Below, one piece after another: positions 1-6,531 of a stretch of DNA of 6,531 nt (positions within the stretch are counted from its first letter, which is position 1; each line of letters begins with the position of its first letter). Source of the DNA: UBA685 sp049890115. GTDB taxonomy: Bacteria; Pseudomonadota; Alphaproteobacteria; Puniceispirillales; Puniceispirillaceae. The translations under genes and the position numbers were made by a program. The notes under the pieces were generated by a model that was not told the DNA's origin, searched no databases, and worked only from the letters and a program-made list of their open reading frames with translations. Location of the stretch: the NCBI GenBank assembly GCA_049890115.1, contig JBMHCC010000010.1, positions 1 through 6,531 on the forward strand, in the 5' to 3' direction.

Positions 1-1
1 T

Positions 2-1042
2 GCTGGTGTTGCTGGCCTAGCAGCCATTGGTACAGCTCAGTCATTGGGTGCCATTGTTCGGGGATTTGATGTGCGTCCTGAAGTAGCAGAGCAAATCGAA
101 TCAATGGGTGCTGAATTCCTGATGTTGGAATTTGACGAAGATGGCTCTGGTGAAGGTGGTTATGCCAAACCTGCCTCTGCTGAATTTATTGAAAAAGAAA
201 TGGCCTTGTTCCGTGAACAGGCGCCAGAGATTGATATTGTCATCACCACAGCTTTGATCCCTGGACGGCCTGCACCAAAATTATGGCCAGCTGAAATGGT
301 TGCGCTGATGAAGCCAGGCTCTGTTGTGGTTGATTTAGCTGCAGAACAAGGTGGTAATTGTGACCTGACTAAAGCAGGTGAAATAATCGAAACAGATAAT
401 GGCGTGAAAGTCGTTGGCTATACCGATTTCCCAAGCCGTATGGCAACACAAGCTTCCAATCTTTACGCAACTAATCTGCGTCATATGATAGATGATCTGA
501 CACCTGAAAAAGATGGCCAGATCAACATCAATATGGAAGATGATGTTATCCGCGGTGTCACAGCTATTCATCAGGGTAAAATTACTTTCCCGCCGCCGCC
601 GCCGAAAATTCAAGCAATTGGCAAACCACAAGCAGAAGCACCAAAAGAGCTAAGTGCTGAAGAGCTAAAGGCAGCAGAAATGGCAGCCTTGCGCAAGGCT
701 GGTCAACGCCAAACAGGCCTGCTAATAGCTGGTGGTTTATTGATGCTGGTTATTGGCAATTACGCCCCTGCCAGCTTTATGCAGCATTTTATCGTCTTTG
801 CGCTATCTTGCTTTGTTGGCTTTCAGGTTATCTGGAATGTCAGCCATGCGCTTCACACGCCTTTGATGGCTGTCACAAATGCCATTTCAGGGATCATTAT
901 TCTTGGTGCTCTGTTACAAATCCAGTCATCAAGCTGGATTGTCTGGCTGCTTGCTGGCATTTCTGTCTTGATTGCTACCATCAATATTGTTGGCGGATTT
1001 ATGGTTACACGCCGCATGCTTGCCATGTTCCAAAAGAGCTAG
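2..1042 (+). CDS. pntA: NAD(P) transhydrogenase subunit alpha (PntA), 5' end missing
   Basis: Alpha subunit of the inner-membrane proton-translocating transhydrogenase, which uses the proton gradient to drive hydride transfer from NADH to NADP+. The window opens inside the gene: the first in-frame residues, AGVAGLAAIGTAQ, are the NAD-binding Rossmann loop. An apparent TTG start at position 44 is therefore internal. The visible 346 residues hold the second half of the NAD(H)-binding domain (TTALIPGRPAPKL, VVDLAAEQGGNC and GYTDFPSR motifs), then a proline- and alanine-rich linker (about residues 196-235). About four hydrophobic segments follow (roughly 238-253, 259-279, 294-308, 313-333), including the highly conserved WNVSHALHTPLM and VTNAISGII. 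Both domains lie on one polypeptide as in E. coli PntA (about 510 residues), not split into PntAA and PntAB as in Rhodospirillum. About 165 N-terminal residues are missing. The gene ends 10 bases before pntB. Confidence 0.97.
   Translation, partial: AGVAGLAAIGTAQSLGAIVRGFDVRPEVAEQIESMGAEFLMLEFDEDGSGEGGYAKPASAEFIEKEMALFREQAPEIDIVITTALIPGRPAPKLWPAEMVALMKPGSVVVDLAAEQGGNCDLTKAGEIIETDNGVKVVGYTDFPSRMATQASNLYATNLRHMIDDLTPEKDGQININMEDDVIRGVTAIHQGKITFPPPPPKIQAIGKPQAEAPKELSAEELKAAEMAALRKAGQRQTGLLIAGGLLMLVIGNYAPASFMQHFIVFALSCFVGFQVIWNVSHALHTPLMAVTNAISGIIILGALLQIQSSSWIVWLLAGISVLIATINIVGGFMVTRRMLAMFQKS
590..604 (+). repeat. Five tandem CCG codons (PPPPP) in the PntA linker
   Basis: Five consecutive CCG codons encode five prolines just after the NAD-binding domain of PntA and before the charged, alanine-rich linker to the membrane domain. 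The motif sits where E. coli PntA has a shorter proline-containing stretch (WPAPPIQ). As DNA it is a short trinucleotide repeat; as protein it is a rigid hinge and a probable EF-P-dependent translation pause, the latter being inference. Confidence 0.8.
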
Positions 1043-1046
1043 AGGA
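1041..1046 (+). promoter_or_regulatory. Ribosome binding site of pntB
   Basis: AGAGGA lies six bases upstream of the ATG at 1053 and begins inside the pntA stop codon. It fixes the pntB start at 1053 rather than at the upstream in-frame ATG at 1017, which would overlap the pntA coding region and lacks family-like sequence. Confidence 0.8.
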
Positions 1047-1052
1047 CCGGTT

Positions 1053-2426
1053 ATGGATCAAAATATCGTCACATCTATTTATATCGCCGCTGCTGTTTTA
1101 TTTATCCTATCACTTGGCGGTCTATCCAATCAGGAAAAAGCAAAACGTGCTGTCTGGTATGGTATTATCGGTATGGCTTTGGCTGTTATTGGTACCATTT
1201 TCGGGCCAGCTGCTGGCCTTAGCCTATGGCTGATTATCATGTTATTGGTTGGTGCCGTCATCGGCACAATTGTTGCCTCACGTGTTGAGATGACAGGGAT
1301 GCCGCAATTAGTGGCAGCCTTGCATAGTTTTGTTGGCCTAGCAGCTGTCTTTATTGGTATTGGCTCTGAAATTGACCCGCCAGCTTTAACAGATCCTGTT
1401 GAAATTCTTATCCATGAGGTTGAGATTTACCTTGGCGTCTTTATTGGCGCTATCACCTTTACAGGCTCAATCATTGCCTATGGTAAATTATCTGGTTCGA
1501 TTGATGGCAAGGCTTTGGTTTTACCAGGTCGTCATTTGCTTAATCTTGCGATGTTGCTTGCCTGTTTATATCTTGGCTGGCTCTATCTTGGTCATGCTGG
1601 CAGCTGGACATTAATTGTGATGACACTGATTGCCTTTGTCATTGGTGCCCATTTGGTGATGGCAATCGGCGGTGCTGATATGCCTGTTGTTGTCTCAATG
1701 CTGAACAGCTATTCAGGATGGGCTGCTGCTGCCACTGGCTTTATGCTTGGTAATGATCTGTTGATTGTCACAGGGGCACTTGTTGGCTCATCTGGTGCAA
1801 TTTTGTCTTATATCATGTGTAAAGCAATGAACCGGAATTTCTTGTCTGTCATTCTTGGCGGATGGGGTGGTACTTCTGGCCCACAGATGGAAGTCGAAGG
1901 CGAGATGGTGCCAACTGATGTTGATACATTGGCTGCTGATCTTGATATGGCGCAATCAATCATCATCGTACCAGGCTATGGTATGGCAGTCGCACAGGCA
2001 CAATCAGCTGTCTCTGAGATGACACGTCGCCTGCGTGATAAGGGTAAATCAGTACGCTTTGCCATTCATCCCGTGGCTGGCCGCCTGCCAGGTCACATGA
2101 ATGTGCTATTGGCAGAAGCCAAGGTGCCTTATGATATTGTGCTGGAAATGGATGAAATTAATGATGATTTTTCTGATACGGATATCGTCATTATTTTGGG
2201 CGCGAATGATATTGTGAACCCTGCTGCCAAAGAAGATCCGAACAGCCCAATCGCTGGCATGCCTGTGCTAGAAGTATGGAATGCGCAACAGGTTATCATA
2301 TCAAAGCGTGGTCAAGGCAGAGGCTATTCAGGCATTGAAAACCCGCTTTTCTATCGTGATAACTCACGCATGCTTTATGGTGATGCGAAAGCCTCACTTG
2401 ACCAGCTTTTGGCAAAATTATCTTAA
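1053..2426 (+). CDS. pntB: NAD(P) transhydrogenase subunit beta (PntB)
   Basis: Beta subunit of the proton-translocating transhydrogenase. It supplies most of the membrane proton channel and the NADP(H)-binding domain III. The product is 457 residues, close to the 462 of E. coli PntB. Residues 1 to about 270 are a series of hydrophobic helices (for example IYIAAAVLFILSL and LWLIIMLLVGAVIGTIVA). The C-terminal domain shows the NADP-binding signatures PGYGMAVAQAQ (from residue 307), HPVAGRLPGHM (339-349), GANDIVNP (from 383), KRGQGRGYSG (from 418) and, near the end, NPLFYRDN and GDAKASLDQLL. The start was chosen by the AGAGGA site six bases upstream and by the family-typical short N-terminus. 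The gene follows pntA by 10 bases, so the two are certainly co-transcribed. The operon ends at the hairpin at 2468-2498. No missing key residue is seen. Confidence 0.97.
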   Translation: MDQNIVTSIYIAAAVLFILSLGGLSNQEKAKRAVWYGIIGMALAVIGTIFGPAAGLSLWLIIMLLVGAVIGTIVASRVEMTGMPQLVAALHSFVGLAAVFIGIGSEIDPPALTDPVEILIHEVEIYLGVFIGAITFTGSIIAYGKLSGSIDGKALVLPGRHLLNLAMLLACLYLGWLYLGHAGSWTLIVMTLIAFVIGAHLVMAIGGADMPVVVSMLNSYSGWAAAATGFMLGNDLLIVTGALVGSSGAILSYIMCKAMNRNFLSVILGGWGGTSGPQMEVEGEMVPTDVDTLAADLDMAQSIIIVPGYGMAVAQAQSAVSEMTRRLRDKGKSVRFAIHPVAGRLPGHMNVLLAEAKVPYDIVLEMDEINDDFSDTDIVIILGANDIVNPAAKEDPNSPIAGMPVLEVWNAQQVIISKRGQGRGYSGIENPLFYRDNSRMLYGDAKASLDQLLAKLS

Positions 2427-2445
2427 AGATTTTCCTGATTTGCCG

Positions 2446-3816
2446 TTACGGCATCAGCAATCTATCAGGCAGCCCTGCATCAAGGGCTGCCTTTTTTTGC
2501 CTCGCTGCCAGCGCATCAGTATCAAAATCATCAATCATTTCGTGGAAAAGCTGATGCCAATTCACCTCAGCATTTAAATGCATAAAGACAGAACCAAGAC
2601 CAACAGCAGCTCTATCAACAAGCACAAATTCAGCTGGTGGTTTGATGCCGCCAATACGCTTTAGCTCGCTATGAACTTTGCCAGCTAGCTCACGCCCCTC
2701 TGTGCCAGAGCGCATTTTCTGAATAGGGCGCACCTTATCTTCTAGCAATGGCGCATAAATAAAGCCTGCCCAGACATTCAAGACAGATATCGCTTCTTTA
2801 TCAAGGCCGTGAAAGCCCCATTTTTCATAAGCATGAACTGCCAGCTCTTCATCACCATCACGAAGCGCTTTATATAAATCAATAACACCGCTTACAAAAT
2901 CAGGGCGGAATAATCTGATAGATCCAAAATCCATCAAATTAATCTTGCCATCTGGTTGAATCGAATAATTGCCTAGGTGAGGATCGCCATGAATGACACC
3001 ATAAAAATAAAATGGCACATACCAGATGCGGAACATGTTCATGGCTATTTCATTGCGCATGTCTTGCGATGGGTTTGTTTCAAGAAACGCCATCAGCTTT
3101 TGGCCTTCAATCCAGCTCATTGTCAAAAGGCGTTTTGTTGATAATTCAGGCACAGCTGTTGGCAGGTTTACAGCGCTTTCATTGGCCAACATGGTCTGAT
3201 AGAGGCGCATATTTTGAGCCTCTCTTTCATAATCAAGCTCTTCACGAAGCCGTTCTGATAATTCGCGATAAATATCATTGGTCGAGATAGCAGAATCAAA
3301 CCGCTCATAGACAGAAAAGGCCAGCTTTAGCTGTTTGAGATCAGCATCAATCGCAGATGTCATATCAGGATATTGCAATTTCACAGCCAGCTTTTCACCT
3401 GTCTGTGAGATAGCCTGATGAACCTGACCCAATGATGCCGCTGAAATCGCCTCTTTTTCAAAATGACTAAAGTGAGATTGCCAGTCAGCCCCTAATTCAG
3501 CACGCATACGACGTTTGACAAATAACCAGCCCATTGATGGTGCATCAGCCTGAAGAGAGGCAAGCTCTGTTGCATATTCTTCTGGCAGCGCATCAGGGAT
3601 GGTTGACAATATCTGGGCCACTTTCATTAACGGGCCTTTTAGCCCGCCTAATGCTTCACGTAACTGGGCAGCATGGACATCCTTATCAATCTTCATGCCC
3701 AAATAACGTTCACCAGCCATGCGTGCTGCCAGACCGCCAACTGTGCTTGTCACTTTGGCATAGCGGCGCATTCGCCCGCCAATGGCAGAGCCATCAATTT
3801 CCTCACGCTTGCTCAT
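2446..3816 (-). CDS. ABC1/AarF/UbiB-family atypical protein-kinase-like protein
   Basis: Member of the ABC1 (AarF, UbiB, COQ8/ADCK) family, atypical kinases or ATPases best known for supporting ubiquinone synthesis; the substrate here is unknown. The 456 residues contain, in order: a KxGQ-like motif, here KVAQ (65-68); the alanine-rich nucleotide loop SAASLGQVH (125-133) that replaces the usual glycine-rich loop; the lysine of LAVK (K146); an ELDYEREA segment (193-200); the catalytic loop HGDPHLGN (276-283); and the metal-binding DFG (296-298). All key catalytic residues seem present. It has no C-terminal pair of membrane helices like those of E. coli UbiB and is shorter, so I give no symbol. 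The start is the ATG overlapping the upstream peptidase stop (TAATG), with GGAAAGGG seven bases ahead. It is second in the peptidase operon. Its last codons contain the opposing pntAB terminator. Confidence 0.93.
   Translation of the reverse strand: MSKREEIDGSAIGGRMRRYAKVTSTVGGLAARMAGERYLGMKIDKDVHAAQLREALGGLKGPLMKVAQILSTIPDALPEEYATELASLQADAPSMGWLFVKRRMRAELGADWQSHFSHFEKEAISAASLGQVHQAISQTGEKLAVKLQYPDMTSAIDADLKQLKLAFSVYERFDSAISTNDIYRELSERLREELDYEREAQNMRLYQTMLANESAVNLPTAVPELSTKRLLTMSWIEGQKLMAFLETNPSQDMRNEIAMNMFRIWYVPFYFYGVIHGDPHLGNYSIQPDGKINLMDFGSIRLFRPDFVSGVIDLYKALRDGDEELAVHAYEKWGFHGLDKEAISVLNVWAGFIYAPLLEDKVRPIQKMRSGTEGRELAGKVHSELKRIGGIKPPAEFVLVDRAAVGLGSVFMHLNAEVNWHQLFHEMIDDFDTDALAARQKKAALDAGLPDRLLMP
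2468..2498 (+). terminator. Rho-independent terminator of the pntAB operon
   Basis: A perfect 8-bp GC-rich stem (GGCAGCCC, 2468-2475, with GGGCTGCC, 2484-2491) with an 8-base loop is followed directly by seven T residues (2492-2498). It lies 41 bases after the pntB stop. The T-run is only on the plus strand, so it works for pntAB and not for the opposing gene. The whole element lies inside the C-terminal codons of the convergent ABC1-family gene. Confidence 0.9.
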
Positions 3817-5585
3817 TAGCTTACCCTTTCCAACTCATCAATCATGGATGAGATCATATCAAGACCACGATGCCAGAATTGCGGATCACCAGCATCAAGC
3901 CCCAAAGGTGCTAATGCACTGTCATAGCGTTTGGTACCACCACCAGTTAATAACTCTTTATAATGTGACACAAAGCCAGCTTTATCATCACTATCTTGAT
4001 AGACCTGCCAGAGCGCATTGACGAGGCAATCACCAAAGGCATAAGCATAGACATAAAAAGGTGAATGGATGAAATGCGGTATATAAGACCACAGGCTATC
4101 ATAAGCATCATCAAGAGCAATAGCATCACCTAGTGCTTGTTTTTGCGTTGTGCGCCATAAGCTGCCAATTTGATCAGCATTTAGCTCGCCTTCGCTGCGT
4201 GCATTGTGAAAGGCAAATTCAAAATTATGAAAGGCGATTTGGCGAATAACGGTATTGAGCATATCTTCAATTTTGCCAGCCAGCATAAAGCGTTTGGCAT
4301 CTTCGCTTGGCGCATCATCTAGCAAGCGCTGGAAGGTCAGCATTTCGGCAAAAACAGATGCTGTTTCAGCCAATGTCAAAGGCGTATCTGCCATAAGGGG
4401 GCCTTGGCGTGCTGCCAGAACCTGATGGATGCCATGACCCATTTCATGAGCTAATGTCATCACATCGCGTGCTTTGCCAGCAAAATTCATCAAAATATAA
4501 GGATGTGCTGATGGCACAGTTGGGTGTGAGAAAGCACCAGAGGCCTTGCCAGCCACGACGGCTGCATCAACCCAACCCTTGTCAAAAAATTCTGTGGCTA
4601 TCTCTGCCATTTCTGGATCAAAAGCAGCGAAAGAGCTAATGACAATATCCTTGGCTTCCTGCCAGCTATAATGCCTGTCATTATCACCAATTAATGGCGC
4701 GTTTCTGTCCCACCATGCCAATTTATCACCGCCAAACCATTTTGCTTTGAGCGCATAATAACGATGGCTGATATCTGGCATACGGCTGGTAACAGCATCT
4801 ACCAAGGCAGTGACGACATGATCATCAACATCATTTGCCAAATTACGAGATGATACTGCTGTTTTAAAACCACGCCATTTATCATCAATATCTCTGTCTT
4901 TAGCGATGACATTAATAATCAGTGTGAATAGCTTTTCATTTTCTTTCAAAATAGCAGCTAAAGAAGCACCAGCTTCTTTGCGTTTTGCCGCATCAGAGCT
5001 AGAGAGCATATTTAAGATTTCAGCCTCTGATACTCTGCCACCTTCAAAAGGGAAGGTCAGGCCAGCGACTGTTTCATCAAACAGCCTTATCCATGAACCA
5101 CGTCCCACAGGGCCTCTTTCAACCAGCATTTGTTCTAAACGCTGTTCCAGCTGATAAGGCGCACCAGCACGCACCAGGCGTAACCAAGGCTGATAATGCG
5201 CAAAATGCTCATCAGCTAATGCCTCTTGATAGGTGCTCTCATCGAGGGCTGCAATTTCAAGTTCGATAAATAATAAATGTGATGAGACCTCTGATAGTGC
5301 CTCTCTCATGCTTTGGCTGTGCTGGCCAGCTTCTGCTGATGTTAGATCAGAGGCAAAGTTTAAATCAGCAAATGAGATAAGACGCCCCATCTTATCTGAG
5401 ATAACTTCATAAGATGAAATCAGCGTGGCCAAATCAGCTGCTGGCGATGTGGCAATCTTGCCTTCAAATCTATCGGCTAGCTCTTTGGCCTTAGTCTGGC
5501 AAAATGCGATATCTTTCGCAATTTGCGGTGCCGAAATGCCCTCATATAAATCATCCAAAGACCAGCGTGGCAGCAATTCATCCAT
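3816..5585 (-). CDS. pepF: M3-family oligoendopeptidase (PepF-like zinc peptidase)
   Basis: Probably a cytoplasmic zinc metallopeptidase of the M3B/oligoendopeptidase F group, which cleaves short peptides; no signal peptide is seen. From the chosen start the product has 589 residues, normal for the family. The N-terminal helical region begins with the family-like LPRWSLDDLYEG. The zinc site HEMGH is at residues 380-384, with the third ligand glutamate in LAETASVFAE at about 407. The C-terminal substrate-site segment IPHFIHSPFYVYAYAFG spans about 502-518. The start at 5585 has AGAGGA seven bases upstream and gives the usual N-terminus (MDELLPRW). An upstream in-frame ATG at 5612, with GGGGA six bases ahead, would add nine residues and cannot be excluded. 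The stop overlaps the ABC1-gene start by one base, so this is the first gene of that operon. It is divergent from the acyl-CoA ligase gene. Confidence 0.94.
   Translation of the reverse strand: MDELLPRWSLDDLYEGISAPQIAKDIAFCQTKAKELADRFEGKIATSPAADLATLISSYEVISDKMGRLISFADLNFASDLTSAEAGQHSQSMREALSEVSSHLLFIELEIAALDESTYQEALADEHFAHYQPWLRLVRAGAPYQLEQRLEQMLVERGPVGRGSWIRLFDETVAGLTFPFEGGRVSEAEILNMLSSSDAAKRKEAGASLAAILKENEKLFTLIINVIAKDRDIDDKWRGFKTAVSSRNLANDVDDHVVTALVDAVTSRMPDISHRYYALKAKWFGGDKLAWWDRNAPLIGDNDRHYSWQEAKDIVISSFAAFDPEMAEIATEFFDKGWVDAAVVAGKASGAFSHPTVPSAHPYILMNFAGKARDVMTLAHEMGHGIHQVLAARQGPLMADTPLTLAETASVFAEMLTFQRLLDDAPSEDAKRFMLAGKIEDMLNTVIRQIAFHNFEFAFHNARSEGELNADQIGSLWRTTQKQALGDAIALDDAYDSLWSYIPHFIHSPFYVYAYAFGDCLVNALWQVYQDSDDKAGFVSHYKELLTGGGTKRYDSALAPLGLDAGDPQFWHRGLDMISSMIDELERVS
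3824..3831 (-). promoter_or_regulatory. Ribosome binding site of the ABC1-family gene
   Basis: On the minus strand, GGAAAGGG ends seven bases before the ATG at 3816 and lies within the last codons of the upstream peptidase gene. With the TAATG overlap it points to coupled or re-initiated translation of the two genes. Confidence 0.7.
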
Positions 5586-5592
5586 TATTTTA

Positions 5593-5598
5593 TCCTCT
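5593..5598 (-). promoter_or_regulatory. Ribosome binding site favouring the 5585 start of the peptidase
   Basis: On the minus strand AGAGGA ends seven bases before the ATG at 5585. It is the same hexamer found before pntB. This, with the family-like N-terminus, is why I prefer 5585 over the upstream ATG at 5612. Confidence 0.6.
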
Positions 5599-5703
5599 TC
5601 ACCCAAAGGCATCGTAAATCCCCAAGCCTGATATAGGGTAATTCTGAGCAAACTGCACCCCTTTGCCTGATAGTTTTTTTCACACTACGGTTAAGATTGC
5701 ATA

Positions 5704-5732
5704 TTGAACTAGGTAAAAAGCCAGCCCATAGT
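5704..5732 (+). promoter_or_regulatory. Possible sigma70-type promoter for the acyl-CoA ligase gene
   Basis: TTGAAC (5704-5709) and CATAGT (5727-5732) are separated by 17 bases and each match four of six consensus positions. Transcription would begin near 5739, giving a leader of about 33 bases to the TTG start at 5773. The rest of the 187-base divergent region holds a T7 run at 5674-5680 and no convincing operator. I found no clear promoter for the minus-strand peptidase; a TATATC at 5630-5635 lacks a good -35 partner. Confidence 0.35.
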
Positions 5733-5759
5733 AAAGATGTGGACCATTTGTGTGATAAC

Positions 5760-5764
5760 GGGAG
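5760..5764 (+). promoter_or_regulatory. Ribosome binding site favouring a TTG start for the acyl-CoA ligase
   Basis: GGGAG lies eight bases before the in-frame TTG at 5773. The upstream in-frame ATG (5737) and GTG (5752) have poorer sites, and the residues they would add do not look like the family. Confidence 0.5.
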
Positions 5765-5772
5765 CGCAGGAT

Positions 5773-6531
5773 TTGTCACAATCACCAACCCAATATAAAG
5801 GCCCGCCACAAGAGCCTAATTTGCTAACGCTGTTTTTCCAAAGATCGGCAATAGGCGGCGATCAGGCTTTTATTTGGGAACGTTTATCAGATGGCTGGCG
5901 TTATCATAGCTGGCAGGTCATATCTGATAAGGTGCTGACATGTGCTGCTGCTTTGCGCCAGCGCGGTATTTCGCGTGGTATGCGCGTTGCCATCATTGCT
6001 GAAAATAGACATGAATGGGTGGTGGCTGATTTAGCCATCATGCTGCTTGGTGCTATTTCAGTGCCCTTATTCACGACACAGACCTCTACTGATTATGGCT
6101 TTTTATTGCGCCAATCAGGAGCGCGTGCTGCCATTTGTTCATCTGCCAGATTAGCCTATCAGGTTGAACCAGCTGCTCAAGCGGCACCAAATTGTCTGTT
6201 TATGGTGGTTATGGATCCTGGCAAGATTTTCCGCTCTTTTGCAAATCTCGCTATCCTGTCATGGGATGATTTGATGACAGAAGGCACAAAAGCAAAGCCT
6301 GTATCACAAGATGAAGCAGAGGCTATCAGGCATGAGGATATTGCCTGTATCATTTATAATTCAGGTGCCACAGAATCTCCCAAAGGGGTAATGCTGACCC
6401 ATAAATCCATTCTGGCTAATCTGATTGGGATTGAGGAACGATTTTCAGGATTAAAATTAGACAAAGAACGGTTTCTATCTTTTCTGCCGCTATCACATGC
6501 TTATGAGCATACGGTTGGGTTATTTCACCCG
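5773..6531 (+). CDS. Long-chain fatty acyl-CoA ligase (AMP-binding family), 3' end missing
   Basis: Adenylate-forming enzyme that probably activates fatty acids to acyl-CoA with ATP. The 253 visible residues run open to the window edge. They begin LSQSPTQYKGPPQEPNLLTL (first residue Met if TTG initiates) and continue with the AMP-binding N-domain: AFIWERLSDGWRYHSWQV, GMRVAIIAENRHEWVVADLA and GAISVPLFTTQT. The ATP-binding loop reads YNSGATESPKGVMLTH (6355-6402), where the family consensus is YTSGTTGxPKGVMLTH. Next comes FLSFLPLSHAYEHTVG, typical of the long-chain ligase (FAA1-like) branch. The C-terminal AMP-binding motifs and catalytic lysine lie outside the window. The frame is open from 5713, with possible starts at ATG 5737, GTG 5752 and TTG 5773. 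I chose TTG because of the GGGAG site and because the possible promoter places transcription start downstream of the ATG. Divergent from the peptidase gene. Family is certain; acyl chain length is not. Confidence 0.9.
   Translation, partial: MSQSPTQYKGPPQEPNLLTLFFQRSAIGGDQAFIWERLSDGWRYHSWQVISDKVLTCAAALRQRGISRGMRVAIIAENRHEWVVADLAIMLLGAISVPLFTTQTSTDYGFLLRQSGARAAICSSARLAYQVEPAAQAAPNCLFMVVMDPGKIFRSFANLAILSWDDLMTEGTKAKPVSQDEAEAIRHEDIACIIYNSGATESPKGVMLTHKSILANLIGIEERFSGLKLDKERFLSFLPLSHAYEHTVGLFHP

Noticed and set aside
335..631. 98-residue minus-strand open frame inside pntA
   Set aside because: It is antisense to strongly conserved PntA coding sequence, and its composition is that of a shadow frame.
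44..1042. An apparent complete gene beginning with TTG at 44
   Set aside because: The frame is open to the window edge and the residues before 44 are the conserved PntA NAD-binding loop, so this is an internal codon of a truncated pntA.
972..1052. Upstream extension of pntB over the end of pntA
   Set aside because: The added residues are read from the pntA coding region in another frame and have no family resemblance; the ATG at 1053 has a clear ribosome site.
2441..2453. Perfect 5-bp inverted repeat TGCCG-TTA-CGGCA centred on the ABC1-gene stop codon
   Set aside because: The stem is short and no T-run follows on either strand, so it is not a convincing terminator and may be chance.
5648..5680. 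GCAAA/TTTGC hairpin followed by seven Ts in the divergent region
   Set aside because: The stem is only five AT-rich pairs and is separated from the T-run by seven bases; no plus-strand transcript is expected to end here between divergent genes.
5585..5809. 74-residue minus-strand open frame over the divergent intergenic region
   Set aside because: It has no recognisable domain, overlaps the start of both flanking genes, and uses a different frame from the peptidase.
1..6531. A novel defence, mobile or otherwise undescribed multi-gene system
   Set aside because: All five genes belong to well-known housekeeping families, and no direct repeats, transposase, integrase, tRNA or array structure was seen.

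Overview
This window is ordinary chromosomal housekeeping DNA from a Gram-negative proteobacterium. I see no mobile element, CRISPR array, RNA gene or obvious foreign island. An alphaproteobacterium is the most likely source. The ABC1-family protein carries an alphaproteobacterial-looking KVAQ variant, and the acyl-CoA ligase has the LPLSHAYEH type of motif. By eye the base composition is moderate rather than GC-rich, which would suit a marine group such as SAR116. That placement is inference from remembered family patterns, not from a search.

Layout, left to right. (1) Positions 2-2426, plus strand: the 3' two-thirds of pntA (its start lies before the window) and a complete pntB, 10 bases apart. 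Together they encode the proton-translocating NAD(P) transhydrogenase. (2) A strong intrinsic terminator at 2468-2498 ends this operon. It lies inside the last codons of the convergent gene on the other strand. (3) Positions 2446-5585, minus strand: a two-gene operon. An M3-family oligoendopeptidase (HEMGH zinc site) comes first in transcription, and an ABC1/AarF/UbiB-family atypical kinase-like protein follows. They are joined by a one-base TAATG stop/start overlap. (4) A divergent intergenic region of about 190 bases with a possible plus-strand promoter. (5) From about 5773 to the window end, plus strand: the N-terminal part of a long-chain fatty acyl-CoA ligase (AMP-binding family), cut off by the window edge.

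The transhydrogenase couples the proton gradient to NADPH production, and the acyl-CoA ligase activates fatty acids. The ABC1-family protein may act on quinone or other membrane-lipid metabolism, and the peptidase degrades oligopeptides. No single pathway joins all five genes. The tight coupling of peptidase and ABC1 protein is the one association that suggests shared function. The points most worth a second look are that gene pair, the terminator embedded in an opposing coding region, and the unusual ATP-binding loop of the acyl-CoA ligase.
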